A stretch of 64,000 bases of DNA from NCBI RefSeq assembly GCF_006547145.1, contig NZ_CP041244.1:8928001-8992000 (forward strand), in the 5' to 3' direction. Position numbers and translations under genes: made by a program. Below are positions 16,221-25,879 of this stretch, piece by piece (the stretch's first letter is position 1; every line of letters begins with the position of its first letter). The notes under the pieces are model-generated. The model searched no databases. It had not been told where the DNA came from and saw only the letters and a list, made by a program, of their open reading frames with translations. This DNA is from Actinomadura sp. WMMA1423. Its GTDB lineage: Bacteria; Actinomycetota; Actinomycetes; Streptosporangiales; Streptosporangiaceae.

Positions 16221-19200
16221 GGCCGGCACCACGCTGGTCGTGCCGCTCGACGTGGCCGGCCTGTGCGTCGGCCGGGACGACGCGCAGCAGGCGACCGGCC
16301 GGTTCGCCGGAGCGACCGCCGTGTACACCGATCAGACGACTCCCACGCGCGACGCCTTCCTGGGGGGCAACGTCAACCGCAACCTGGCGGACCCGCCCTG
16401 GGACCAGCTTGAGGAGGGAGTGCACCTGCATTGGGCGCTCCCCGACGGGTTGACCAGGGGTGGCGGCCCCGGCCATGAGCTGGACTTCCCAGCCGTGCCG
16501 GACCGCTGGCTGGTCACCCGCCTGTCCATCGAGGGCGGGACGCCGGTGGCGGCCCGGTCCTGGCTGGTCCACAGCGACGCGCTGAGCGCCGCCCCGCCGC
16601 CGCCCGGCGTCTCGTCGGTCACGCTGCCGGTGCGTCCCACCTCGCAGCTGCCGAACACCTTCGCCTACCTCGGCCATTCCTACGACATCACCCAAGGCTG
16701 GGTGGCCGAGCGTGCGTTGGGCGGGCCGGACATCGCGCAGGCGGCGGGCGTGACGCTGAACGCGGTCAGCAACGGCGAGGTGGGATTCGCCGCCTACTAT
16801 CCCAGCTGCCGCGGTGTGTTCGGCTTCCACGACGCCCTGGAGGACATGGCCCCGCCCGGCGGCCGGCCCGCGCGGCTGGCCTACGCGGTGACCGGCTGGT
16901 ACGGCGATCCGGCCGCCGACCCGGTCCAGCCCGGCACCACCCCGCAGCAGCTCCAGGCGGCACGCGGCTGGACGTTCGCGGCGACCGGCCCGGCACCGCA
17001 CGGCAGCGTGTACGCGGGCGTGTTGCAGGGCATCTCGTGGAGCCCGGACGTCCGCTACGTCGCGGGGCGGCCGGTGCAGCGCCCGCTGCCGGCCAGGGTG
17101 GCTGTCGGCAACACCGCCGCCGAGGCGCTCTCCGCCTACTTCACCGCCCGCGACCGGCCGGACGACCCGCTGTTCGAGACTCTGCTGAACGGCTTCCAGT
17201 ACGGGTTGATCGAGTCGTTCAAGCAGCCCTCGCCCGGCGGTCTCACGCGCCTCCGGGAAGCGGTGCACGACCAGCGCTTCGCGGGCGGCGACGGCGGGAC
17301 CGTCTACTCAATCGTCGCCACCGAGGGTCCCCGGGCCGGCTCCGGTGAGCTGATCGATCTGCCCGCCCCGCTGGCGGACGCTCTCGATCGGCTCAACGTG
17401 CTGCGGGAGCAGGCCGACCAGTGCGCCTTCCACGCCGACTGGTACCGCTGGCAGATGTTCGCCGACTGGTACCGGATCTTTGAAATCGCGCCCGACCGGC
17501 AGGCCGAGGCCTACGCCGTCGCCGCCCGGCGCTACGGCGGCTGGGAGGCGCTCAAGGCCAGGTGCGACAGTACGGCCGCGGCCGCCCAGGAGCAGTACGA
17601 GCTGGTGAACGGCATGCTCTTCCCGGACATGCGGCTGCGGGCCGGACCGGCGTGCGCCTTCGTCCAGCCGAGTGATCCGGCCGTGCTGATCACAGGCGAC
17701 GCGGTCGACTTCCCGGCCCGCTACGGCGGCGACGGGCGATTCACGGTCGAGGGCCATCTGGTCTGCCGGACCGGCGGCGACCTGCTCACCTCCGTCACGG
17801 TGGGTGATGCCACGCTGGAGGCCGGTGCTCTGACCGGGATCAGTGCCCCGGCCGGGCTGCCCCGTCCCGAACTGCTCACGGCGCTGCTGCGGGAGGGCTG
17901 CCTCCTCAACACCGTGCTGCTGGCCGCCCTGACCGGGCGCGCCGACGCCGATCTGCGCCGAGCACTGCGGGCCGCCTTGGAGGGCACGCCGCAGGAGGCC
18001 TGCTCCTTCGCCGGCACGCCGCCTTCGCCGGTCGGCGTGGCCTGGCAGCCCGCCGACCAGTGGCTGCCGGTCTACGCCCACTGGGAGATCGGCTACCTGC
18101 CGCTGGCGCCGACGGAACGCGGCGGCGAACCCGTCGACTACGACTCGCGGGTGGTCAACGCCAATTACCGCCTCGACCAGGATGCGGGCGGTACGTTCGA
18201 CTACGCGCCCGACGGCGGCAAGGGCAGCATCACGATCGACCCGGCCAGGTCCGGGTTCCCGCAGAGCTACACCGGGACCGGAAACCTGACCCCGACCCCG
18301 GCGGCCACCCTGGCCAGATCGCTGAACGGCTACCTGGCCTCGCATGCCGACCGGACGCTCAGCGACATCCTGGCGGAGCTGACAGGCGGGGCGGGCTTTG
18401 TGGTGGCGCCGCTCAACGGCCTGTCCGATGCGCTGCTCCAGCGGTTCCCCGGCATCCAGCTCGGTGTGCGGGTGCCGGCCGGCAGCGAGTACGAAGAACT
18501 GACCCGGGCGATGGCGCCGATCATCGGCGCCGCGCCGCAGGCGGGAGGTCCGGACTTCAACGCGCCGTTCAACCCGCTGCGGGCCGGCTACCTCACGCTG
18601 AAGCTCACCCTGGTGGACGTCTTCGGTCAGAAACGGACCGTCGACTGCGGGGACATGGCCTGCGCGGAGTCCATGCGCACCGTGGCCGGCGGCAGGCCGG
18701 TCCCGTCGGTCGCCCAGCTATCGCCGCGGATCGCACAGCCCAGCCGGCTCGCGTTCCGGTGGCTGGCCGCCGACGGCAGCGGGAGCGAGGAGATGACCGG
18801 GAACCCGGCCACCACGCCGGTGTGCGGCTGGCTGGTGCCCGGCCACCTGGACAGTTCCCTGGCCATATACGACCAGCAGAGCCGCGCCCTGGGCACGCTG
18901 TCGCCCACCCACGGTGGGCCAGCCGAGGTGGCCTGGCAGACCGCGCCCGGCAACACCGCGGGGCTGGGCCAGGATCTGGCGACCGCGATGGCCTTCCAGA
19001 ACCCGCGGCTCGCACAGGTGGCGCTGGCGCTCGGCGGCCCGCGGGCCACCAGGGCCCACTTCCAGGCCATGTGGAAGCTGATCGACACGGTCGGGGAGCG
19101 CGTCGAACCGGGCCCCCTGACCACCGACTCGGATCTGTCGGTGCTGGTAGGGCGGCCGGTGGCCATCGTGGCGGCGGCACTGCGCCTGGAGCTCAAGGGC

Positions 19201-20310
19201 GCGGCCTTCCTGGACCTGGGCTGGGATCGGGCGGGGCAGGACTCCGACGCGGCGCTCACCGGGGTCCGGTTCCCGGTCACCGTCGGTGACCTGGCCAAGC
19301 TGTCGGACGGCCTCATCGGCTTCTACCGCCAGGCCGTCCCCGCCGGTGACTACGACATGAACACCTTCTACTCCCAGGGCGCCGAGGCGGGTAGCACCTC
19401 GCGGATCGTCCGTCCCACCCAGGAGACCCTGCTGCTGCGACCGGCTCCGCCGCTCGACCCGGGGGGCGAGCACGAACCGCCTGACCTGGCAGCGCTGACC
19501 CAGCACGTGCTGATGCTGGTCGATCCGCGTGCCCAGGTGCACGCGACCACCGGCATCCTGCCCACCGCAGCGCTGGCGTTGCCGCCAGAGCAGGGCCAGG
19601 CCACGGCGAGCGTACTGGACCTGTCCCTGTTCGCCGCCCCCGTACTGGGCGGTGCCACCGAGCTGGCGATCCCGGTTCCGGCCGAGGCCGGCTACGCCGT
19701 CTCCTACGCCGAGGTGGGGCACGATCGGCAGGGCGTCCTGAACTGGGTGGTGACGCCCGAGATCACTGATCCGCGGGGAGAGGCGGTATGGGCCTACTCC
19801 CCGCAGGAGGTGCGCGAGGGCTGGCTGCGACTCAACCCGGTAGTCCTGGAGTTCGTATTCGCCGACGCGGCCGGGCGACCGCTGGTCCATGACGGGCGGC
19901 CCAACGACCTGACGCTCACGGTGATCAACCGGGCCGGACGGCGGGTGACGTTCCTGCCGGGCGCGCCGGTCGCCGAAGGCGAGCCTCCTGGGGGCTCGGT
20001 GTTCTTCCTGCACTTCGGCACGCTCGTCGCCCAGGACGCGGTGGCGCGGATCAGCCTCACCGCGCCGGGATGGAGCTTCCGGACGTTCAGCAGCGCCGAG
20101 TACGGGACGTACTGGGCGGCGGCCGCGGACGCCGCGGTGCCGCTGGCTCCGGGTGAACGGCTGCAGGTCGCCGTGACCGGCCTGGTGCCCGGTTCGTCGG
20201 CCGCGCAGGCCCAGGTCCGGGCCGGCTACCACCTCGTCGAAGGCATCGACGACGGAGTATGGACCGGCACCCTGACGGTCGCGCGGGCGGCCCCGAAGCC
20301 GGCCCGCTAG
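16201..20310 (+). CDS. Giant conserved-looking protein of unknown function (module protein D)
   Basis: 1369 residues starting at TTG with AGGGGG nine bases upstream, inside the end of the preceding gene. Near residues 65-105 is a striking block, EEGVHLHWALPDGLTRG followed by FPAVPDRWLVTRL. Further recognisable landmarks are LGHSYDITQGWVAERA, ILLNGFQYGLIE-like text (LLNGFQYGLIESF), a helical Trp-rich stretch FHADWYRWQMFADWYRIFE, and WLPVYAHWEIGYLPL near the middle. The last third is beta-rich and Ig-like. I do not recognise a named domain. It lacks a signal peptide and transmembrane helices. Translational overlap with protein C and the same strand as the others imply one complex or pathway. 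Confidence 0.7.
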   Translation: MSSGSAEAGTTLVVPLDVAGLCVGRDDAQQATGRFAGATAVYTDQTTPTRDAFLGGNVNRNLADPPWDQLEEGVHLHWALPDGLTRGGGPGHELDFPAVPDRWLVTRLSIEGGTPVAARSWLVHSDALSAAPPPPGVSSVTLPVRPTSQLPNTFAYLGHSYDITQGWVAERALGGPDIAQAAGVTLNAVSNGEVGFAAYYPSCRGVFGFHDALEDMAPPGGRPARLAYAVTGWYGDPAADPVQPGTTPQQLQAARGWTFAATGPAPHGSVYAGVLQGISWSPDVRYVAGRPVQRPLPARVAVGNTAAEALSAYFTARDRPDDPLFETLLNGFQYGLIESFKQPSPGGLTRLREAVHDQRFAGGDGGTVYSIVATEGPRAGSGELIDLPAPLADALDRLNVLREQADQCAFHADWYRWQMFADWYRIFEIAPDRQAEAYAVAARRYGGWEALKARCDSTAAAAQEQYELVNGMLFPDMRLRAGPACAFVQPSDPAVLITGDAVDFPARYGGDGRFTVEGHLVCRTGGDLLTSVTVGDATLEAGALTGISAPAGLPRPELLTALLREGCLLNTVLLAALTGRADADLRRALRAALEGTPQEACSFAGTPPSPVGVAWQPADQWLPVYAHWEIGYLPLAPTERGGEPVDYDSRVVNANYRLDQDAGGTFDYAPDGGKGSITIDPARSGFPQSYTGTGNLTPTPAATLARSLNGYLASHADRTLSDILAELTGGAGFVVAPLNGLSDALLQRFPGIQLGVRVPAGSEYEELTRAMAPIIGAAPQAGGPDFNAPFNPLRAGYLTLKLTLVDVFGQKRTVDCGDMACAESMRTVAGGRPVPSVAQLSPRIAQPSRLAFRWLAADGSGSEEMTGNPATTPVCGWLVPGHLDSSLAIYDQQSRALGTLSPTHGGPAEVAWQTAPGNTAGLGQDLATAMAFQNPRLAQVALALGGPRATRAHFQAMWKLIDTVGERVEPGPLTTDSDLSVLVGRPVAIVAAALRLELKGAAFLDLGWDRAGQDSDAALTGVRFPVTVGDLAKLSDGLIGFYRQAVPAGDYDMNTFYSQGAEAGSTSRIVRPTQETLLLRPAPPLDPGGEHEPPDLAALTQHVLMLVDPRAQVHATTGILPTAALALPPEQGQATASVLDLSLFAAPVLGGATELAIPVPAEAGYAVSYAEVGHDRQGVLNWVVTPEITDPRGEAVWAYSPQEVREGWLRLNPVVLEFVFADAAGRPLVHDGRPNDLTLTVINRAGRRVTFLPGAPVAEGEPPGGSVFFLHFGTLVAQDAVARISLTAPGWSFRTFSSAEYGTYWAAAADAAVPLAPGERLQVAVTGLVPGSSAAQAQVRAGYHLVEGIDDGVWTGTLTVARAAPKPAR

Positions 20311-20361
20311 AACCCGCGACATGTTCGGCCATGGAGCGTCGACACGTTATGGAGGATCTTG

Positions 20362-23300
20362 ATGTCCGAGCAGGCCAGGTCTCCGATCCTGACCGGGGAG
20401 ATCGACAGCGCGGGGGCGAGGTACACGATCTACGTCGGGCAGTCGAACGACGTTCAGCTCAAGATCGGCAGCTCGGCCGCCGGCCCGGCGGTGTACCAGC
20501 CGGCCCCGCAGGTCGTGGACAAGACGCACGCGGCCACGGCGACGGGCTCGCTGCTCTACCTCGACCTGACCCCGCTCGGCCTGACGGACGCCGAGTTCGC
20601 GTCGATCAAGCCGGCCGACCCGGACTGGACGGTCGTCGGATTCACCGATCAGAGGCTCCTGGGCATGACGCCGACTCGCCCGCTGTCGGTGGCGCCGGGC
20701 GGGACGGCCTCGCTCAGGATCGGGCCGGTGGCCGGCCCGCACGCCACCGGAGCGAGCGTCTCGCTGGTCCTGACGGCATACCGCGTCGCGCCGGTGACGG
20801 TCGGCAATCTGTCGTTCCCGATCAACCTGCCCGTAGCACTGGTCACACCGCCCCGCGCCGGCGAGCAACTCGCCCAGGACCTCGCCTTGCATCTGGCGAC
20901 GCCGGATGTGGTCAACACCGTGCCCGGCTACGAGCCGGTGGTCAACCAGCTCAGCCTGGCGTTCGCGCCGGGGCCGCGCGGTCGGCAGGTGAAGGCGGGG
21001 GCCGACACCCAGTTCACGATCGGTTTCGGATACTCCTCGGACCCGTCCGGGCACGGCGCGCTGTGCACCGCCGGCCAGGGCAGACAGATCAGGGTGGTCG
21101 CGGGGACGCACGCGTCGGGTTGGACGATCACCCCGAACAGCGGGCAGCAGTACCCGTCCTGGACGCTGCGGCCACCCCCTGACTTCCCGATCGTCGGCAC
21201 CGGCGCGCCGTCGGTGGTCGGCTTCCTGGTCGAGCACGTGGTGACGACCTTCCAGCCGGGGCCGACGGTGGCCCTGGTGTCGTACTCCGGGCTGCCCGGC
21301 TACGCCGACGGGGTGTACAGCCTGCTGATCACCAAGCAGCCGCACGTGCGCGTCACGGCGCTGACGGTGACCCCTCCCGTCTCGGTGCTGAAGGACGGTG
21401 CCGCCGAGGTCAGGATCTCCTGGACGGTGGAAGACGAGGGCACGATGACACTGGCACCGTTCAACGTGGACGTGACCGGCAAGGACGACTACACCGCCAC
21501 CATCACCGACACCACCCCGATAAGCCTCACCGCGCAGGGCAGGGTCCTGGCGAGCGCGGGCAACATCGCGCTGGCCAACGCCACCGCGGACGTCCTGCCG
21601 GTGATCAACTCGTTCACGGCCCGGCCGAGGGCGGTGTACGCCGGGGATCTGCCCCGCGACGTCGCCCTGAGCTGGAACGTCAACACGCCGGGCGATCTCC
21701 GCCTGCTGTCCTCGGTCGGGCCGCCCGATCCCTGCAAGTACCAGCCCGAGGGGACGATCAGCAAGAACGTCACCCGGCCGCAGATGTTCACTCTGCTGCC
21801 GCTGGGCCGGCCCCAGGGGCCGGTGGTGGAGCAGAGCGTCGTAATCTCCGCCTTCACCCCGCAGGTCCGGGACTGGTCGACGGGCGCGGCGCGCTACCTG
21901 GCCGCGGCGCCGAACGCCGGCTACGTGCTGGTCGGGGACGGCGTGTCCAAGGTGCGGGCGCTGGACACGTTCGTATACCGGCCGGTCAGCGACGACGTGC
22001 CGGTCGGGCGTCAGCCGGCCGGCATGGTGTTCTCGGCCGACGGCACCGTCCTCTACGTCGCCAACGCGGGCGACGGGACCGTCTCGGTCCTGTCCGTCGC
22101 GCCCAAGGCGGGCGCCTACGGGTACACCTTCACCCCTACGGCCACCGTCAGAGTGGGGGGGAGCCCGCAACAGGTGGCTCTGTCCCCTGACGGAGCGTAC
22201 CTGTACGTCACGGTGGACAAGGGCACCAAGGCCGGAGAGCTGGCGGTGCTCTCCACCGGGCGAGAGCCCGCGATCGTCACGACCCTGCCCGTCGGGCACG
22301 CGCCCCGCGGCGTCGCGGTCCTGCCCTCGGGAGCGCAGGTGTTCGTGGCCGACTCGGCCGACAAGACGATCTCGGTCGTCGGCCGGGGCGGGGACGGCGT
22401 GCACCGGCCCGCCCCGTCGATCACGGGGGTCGACTCGCCCGCCGACGTGGCGGTCAGCGGCGACGGCGACGTCCTGCTGACGACCTGCCCGAAGACCAAC
22501 TCGGTGACCGCGATCGACGTGGCGCGCCCCCGTGTCCAGTCCGCCCCCCTTGTCGTCGGTACCGCGCCGCAGCAACTGGCCATGCTTCCCGGTGGCGCCT
22601 ACGCGGTGGTAACCAGCTCGGCCGGCGACGGCGTCGCCCTGGTCTCGGTCGGCAGCACACCGGCGCAGTGCGCGGTGCTCGACCCGAGGATCAACGTGGG
22701 CGCGGGCACCTCGGCCGCCGCGGTCGCCCCGGACGGAGGCCTGGTCATGCTGGGCGGGGCGGACCGGTTGCTGGTGGCCACCCTGGCCGAGTACGAGATC
22801 ACCGGGGAGTTGCCCTCCGTCGGTGGCCAGCCGACCGACGTCCGCGTCTCCCCCGACGGCCGCACGGCGTTGGCCTGGCACAGCAAACTGAAGTGGATTT
22901 CGGGCGGCAGGCCGTCCACCGGCGTGTTCGCCTACGACGTCACCACCCGCACGGTGGTCCAGCATCTGGCGGGTACCGAGATCATCGACGTCGCCTACCG
23001 GCCGTCCGCCACGGCCGCGACCGCCTTCCTGATCGGTCCGGACACCAGGGCCGTGAAGATGGTCGACACCGCGAACTGGACCGTCACCGGCTCCATCGAC
23101 CTCGCCGGCCACACCATGGGCGGCCTGGTCGCGCTGGCGGTGTCCGCGGACGGCGACACGCTGTTCGTGCTGGCCGCCGGCAGCCAGGAAGGAGCCCGGC
23201 TGATCGTCCTCCACCGTGTAGGCGACCCGCCCGCATGGGCGCCGCTCGGCACGGTCACGGTGACGGCCTCGGTCGCGCCGGGGGCGACGCTGACCCTCAC

Positions 23301-24924
23301 CGCCGCCCCCGACGGGACGCGGGCCTACATCACCGACCAGACCGGGGGCACCGTGCTGGTGGTGGCCAAGGACGGGTCGGGAGCGTACGCGATGTCCGGC
23401 CAGCCGGTACCGATCGGTGATTACCCGAACTCCTCGGCTCTGTCCCCTGACGGGAGCCACCTGTACGTGGCGTGCGGTGGGACCGAGAACGGAACCCTGG
23501 TCGCGGTCAGGACCGACACACGCGCCGTGCGCACCGTGGTGCTGCCCTCCAACGGCCTGATCGAACTGGCCGACCTGGCCGTTTCGCCGGACGGGAACAG
23601 GGTGATGGCCACCGACCTGATCAATCCCGGCGTGCGGATCTTCGACGCCGCCTCGCTGCGGCTGGTCCAGTCGGTGAGCTGGGGTTCGGGCGCGCAGTTC
23701 GTGTCCGGCATCGCCGTGAGCCCCGACGGTGGCCGGATCTTCACGGCCAACACCAAGACCGGCAACCTGGGTGTGATCGACCAGGTCCAGGCTGCGGCGA
23801 GTCCGGTGGCCGGGCCGCAGGAGCCGAGTGTCCGGACCCGGTTCGGCGCCGACCCCTACCAGGGCCTCTTCCTCCGCGACCAGCTCGGGCAGACTCCGGC
23901 CGGGGGCACGCCCGCCGGCGTGCTCAGCGACTGCCCCGACATCTGGCCCTCTGGGCAGCAGCCGCTGAAGGACCCGGCGGTGACCCTGGTCGGCGGTTAC
24001 GGGAACGCTTCGCCGAACCAGGTCTTCACCTCCGCGAAGGGCGCCGCCAACTTCATCTACGTCCGCGGACTCAATACGGTCGACGGGCGGCACAGGGCAC
24101 GGGTGTGGCTGTACTACCTCAACGGCGAGGGCGACACCTCGCTGATCCTGTGGCCGAACAACTGGCTGAACAACGGCCTGAGGGCGGTCGAGACCGGTCA
24201 CGGCTACATCGACGTGGCCTCCGCCACGCTCAACGACGTCGACTACACCTACCCGCCGTTCGTCTGGGACGCCGTGCCGCTCGACGGCCACTACTGCCTG
24301 GTGGCCTGGGTGGAGAACGACCCGGACGAGAATCCGGACGACCCGCGCAGCAGGATCGGCTCCATCGGCACGATGGCGGAGCTGGCCGCGTTCATCAGCG
24401 GCCACCCCAACCTGGGCTGGAGGAACGTCGTCCAGGTACCGACCGAAACGAACGCGACCTGGACCCAGCAGATGTGGCTCACGGGACCACCCACCGGCGG
24501 CAGGTTCTACGCGGGCGTCCAGCTCACCGGTATCCCCACGGACGGTTCCTTCGCGTTCAGCATCGTCGGGCCGGATCCGAACAACCCGAAGGGAACGGTC
24601 AACGTGCCCAAGACACCGGTCACCGACAAGAACCAGACCTACATGGTCCCGATCGACTGGACCGGCCACCACGACTACAAGACCCAGATGGTGCTCACAT
24701 ACTGGTCGGGCCCCACCCAGGCGGAGCAGGGCGCCAACTTCGAGCCGGTGGCGGCGGTCAACGCCAATCGACTGGTCGGGCTGGTGGCGGATCCACTGGC
24801 AAGGGGGTTTCTGGCCGACGTCTATCCGAACCAGGGCTACGAGAACGGTCCTGCCGCCGAACGCCTGGGCCAGGTCACTCTGTCCGTGGTCGGCTCGGCC
24901 TCGTTCAGGCTGACCCCGCTGTAG
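20362..24924 (+). CDS. Giant YVTN-type beta-propeller protein (module protein E)
   Basis: 1520 residues. ATG 20362 is preferred over TTG 20359 because GGAGGA lies five bases before the ATG. Residues 1-330 form an uncharacterised beta-rich region, ~330-500 Ig-like strands, ~520-1140 a beta-propeller with many YVTN/SPDG repeats (e.g. FSADGTVLYVANAGDGTVSV, LSPDGAYLYVT, VSPDGNRVMA). Residues ~1150-1520 are a Trp/Asn-rich C-terminal domain (VWLYYLNGEGD, LWPNNWLNNG). An 18-base identical stretch recurs in two blades (22176 and 23436), a trace of blade duplication. No signal peptide is present, unusual for YVTN proteins, most of which are exported. It lies 51 bases after protein D. Confidence 0.75.
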   Translation: MSEQARSPILTGEIDSAGARYTIYVGQSNDVQLKIGSSAAGPAVYQPAPQVVDKTHAATATGSLLYLDLTPLGLTDAEFASIKPADPDWTVVGFTDQRLLGMTPTRPLSVAPGGTASLRIGPVAGPHATGASVSLVLTAYRVAPVTVGNLSFPINLPVALVTPPRAGEQLAQDLALHLATPDVVNTVPGYEPVVNQLSLAFAPGPRGRQVKAGADTQFTIGFGYSSDPSGHGALCTAGQGRQIRVVAGTHASGWTITPNSGQQYPSWTLRPPPDFPIVGTGAPSVVGFLVEHVVTTFQPGPTVALVSYSGLPGYADGVYSLLITKQPHVRVTALTVTPPVSVLKDGAAEVRISWTVEDEGTMTLAPFNVDVTGKDDYTATITDTTPISLTAQGRVLASAGNIALANATADVLPVINSFTARPRAVYAGDLPRDVALSWNVNTPGDLRLLSSVGPPDPCKYQPEGTISKNVTRPQMFTLLPLGRPQGPVVEQSVVISAFTPQVRDWSTGAARYLAAAPNAGYVLVGDGVSKVRALDTFVYRPVSDDVPVGRQPAGMVFSADGTVLYVANAGDGTVSVLSVAPKAGAYGYTFTPTATVRVGGSPQQVALSPDGAYLYVTVDKGTKAGELAVLSTGREPAIVTTLPVGHAPRGVAVLPSGAQVFVADSADKTISVVGRGGDGVHRPAPSITGVDSPADVAVSGDGDVLLTTCPKTNSVTAIDVARPRVQSAPLVVGTAPQQLAMLPGGAYAVVTSSAGDGVALVSVGSTPAQCAVLDPRINVGAGTSAAAVAPDGGLVMLGGADRLLVATLAEYEITGELPSVGGQPTDVRVSPDGRTALAWHSKLKWISGGRPSTGVFAYDVTTRTVVQHLAGTEIIDVAYRPSATAATAFLIGPDTRAVKMVDTANWTVTGSIDLAGHTMGGLVALAVSADGDTLFVLAAGSQEGARLIVLHRVGDPPAWAPLGTVTVTASVAPGATLTLTAAPDGTRAYITDQTGGTVLVVAKDGSGAYAMSGQPVPIGDYPNSSALSPDGSHLYVACGGTENGTLVAVRTDTRAVRTVVLPSNGLIELADLAVSPDGNRVMATDLINPGVRIFDAASLRLVQSVSWGSGAQFVSGIAVSPDGGRIFTANTKTGNLGVIDQVQAAASPVAGPQEPSVRTRFGADPYQGLFLRDQLGQTPAGGTPAGVLSDCPDIWPSGQQPLKDPAVTLVGGYGNASPNQVFTSAKGAANFIYVRGLNTVDGRHRARVWLYYLNGEGDTSLILWPNNWLNNGLRAVETGHGYIDVASATLNDVDYTYPPFVWDAVPLDGHYCLVAWVENDPDENPDDPRSRIGSIGTMAELAAFISGHPNLGWRNVVQVPTETNATWTQQMWLTGPPTGGRFYAGVQLTGIPTDGSFAFSIVGPDPNNPKGTVNVPKTPVTDKNQTYMVPIDWTGHHDYKTQMVLTYWSGPTQAEQGANFEPVAAVNANRLVGLVADPLARGFLADVYPNQGYENGPAAERLGQVTLSVVGSASFRLTPL

Positions 24925-25010
24925 CGCTGCCGTTGACAAGCTCGGCGCCGGGCGACCGACCGGAATTCCTCGTGCACGGTGGGTTGCACGCTTCCGATCC
25001 CGGCAGGACG

Positions 25011-25457
25011 TCAACAGTGGAGAGTGCGAACGACTTGATCTTCCTGGCGTTCTGCTGTTTCGCCCAGACGATGGAGCAGGTGTGCCCAGCCGTCGCGGGT
25101 CTCCTCTTCGAGTGCGGCCGGCAGACCGCTGTGGCGAAGGGTGAGCTTGGTGCCGTCGCCGTCCGGTGTCAGGGTTACCTCGACGCGGGATGCCTCTGGC
25201 GCGATGTCGGGCGCTCCTGGTGTGGGTTCCCAGCCGAAGGTGAAGACGAGACGTTCGTACGGTACGAGTTCCACGAATCGACCTCGCATCACCGGGCGTG
25301 GGCCCTCGTGCATCGCGACCTGCAGAGTGCCGCCGGGGCGGGCGTCCAGTTCGGCCGCTCCCCACCATTGCGACAGGCGTACCGGGTCGGTGAAGTACCG
25401 CCAGACCGTCTCCGGGTGCGCGCGGATGTGCAACGTGTGCTCAATCGTCCTGCTCAT
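25011..25457 (-). CDS. SRPBCC/AHSA1-type START-fold protein
   Basis: 148 residues with the AHSA1 pattern: IEHTLHIRAHPETVWRYFTD, QWWGAAELDARPGG, RGRFVELVPYERLVFTFGWE and a final GWAHLLHRLGE. This helix-grip fold binds hydrophobic ligands or modulates partner proteins; no enzyme activity can be deduced. It is second in a two-gene minus-strand operon with an ArsR regulator, overlapping it by four bases (ATGA). ArsR-AHSA1 pairs are common in actinobacteria. Confidence 0.88.
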   Translation of the reverse strand: MSRTIEHTLHIRAHPETVWRYFTDPVRLSQWWGAAELDARPGGTLQVAMHEGPRPVMRGRFVELVPYERLVFTFGWEPTPGAPDIAPEASRVEVTLTPDGDGTKLTLRHSGLPAALEEETRDGWAHLLHRLGETAERQEDQVVRTLHC

Positions 25458-25792
25458 AGCGATCCCTTCATGTCCTGGTCGCGGGTGTGCGCGCGTTCTT
25501 CTCGTTCGGCTTCGTGCTGGAGGCGGCCGAGCGAGGTGGACCACATCGTTTCCAGGAACGTCACCGCCTCGGCCAACCCCTCGGGACGCAGCCGGTAGAA
25601 GCGGCGGTTGCCGGCGCGGCGGACATCCACGAGACGGGCCGCTGCCAGCGTTCGCAGATGCTGGGATACCGCGGGGCGACTGATCTCGGGGAAGCGCTCG
25701 GCGATCTCGCCTGCCGATACCTCGCGATCCCGCACCAGGACGAGGATGGCGCGGCGGGTCGGGTCCGCCACGGCGCGAAGCGCGTCGTCCAT
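25454..25792 (-). CDS. ArsR family transcriptional regulator
   Basis: 112 residues, a winged helix with ALRAVADPTRRAILVLV, EIAERFPEISRPAVSQHLRTL as recognition region, and NRRFYRLRPEGL wing. No cysteine metal site of the ArsR/SmtB type is seen, so it probably senses something other than metal or acts with its AHSA1 partner. The start was set at MDDALRAV; longer upstream extensions are Arg-rich and run into the intergenic palindrome. Divergent from the DUF1579-like gene. Confidence 0.9.
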   Translation of the reverse strand: MDDALRAVADPTRRAILVLVRDREVSAGEIAERFPEISRPAVSQHLRTLAAARLVDVRRAGNRRFYRLRPEGLAEAVTFLETMWSTSLGRLQHEAEREERAHTRDQDMKGSL

Positions 25793-25829
25793 GGGCCACC
25801 GCCTTCGTTTGCGTGCTACCGGGACGGTA

Positions 25830-25855
25830 TGTAAGTGTTTAAGCAATATCTTACA
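25830..25855. promoter_or_regulatory. Inverted repeat between divergent arsR and DUF1579-like genes
   Basis: TGTAAG-N14-CTTACA lies in the 87-base gap between the two start codons, embedded in an A+T-rich patch. It fits an ArsR-type operator that could control both directions. Confidence 0.5.
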
Positions 25856-25879
25856 CACTACGGATGGCAAGGATCCGCC

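Noticed and set aside
8635..24924. Contractile injection system or Tc toxin complex
   Set aside because: No sheath, tube, baseplate, AAA ATPase, Rhs/TcC or TcA-type sequences could be recognised among the five proteins.
20347..25368. A very long open frame (over 1600 codons) antisense to the propeller gene
   Set aside because: Translation is low-complexity, Arg/Gly/His/Asp/Val-rich text typical of the antisense of a high-GC gene, with no ribosome site or motif. The sense frame has clear propeller repeats.
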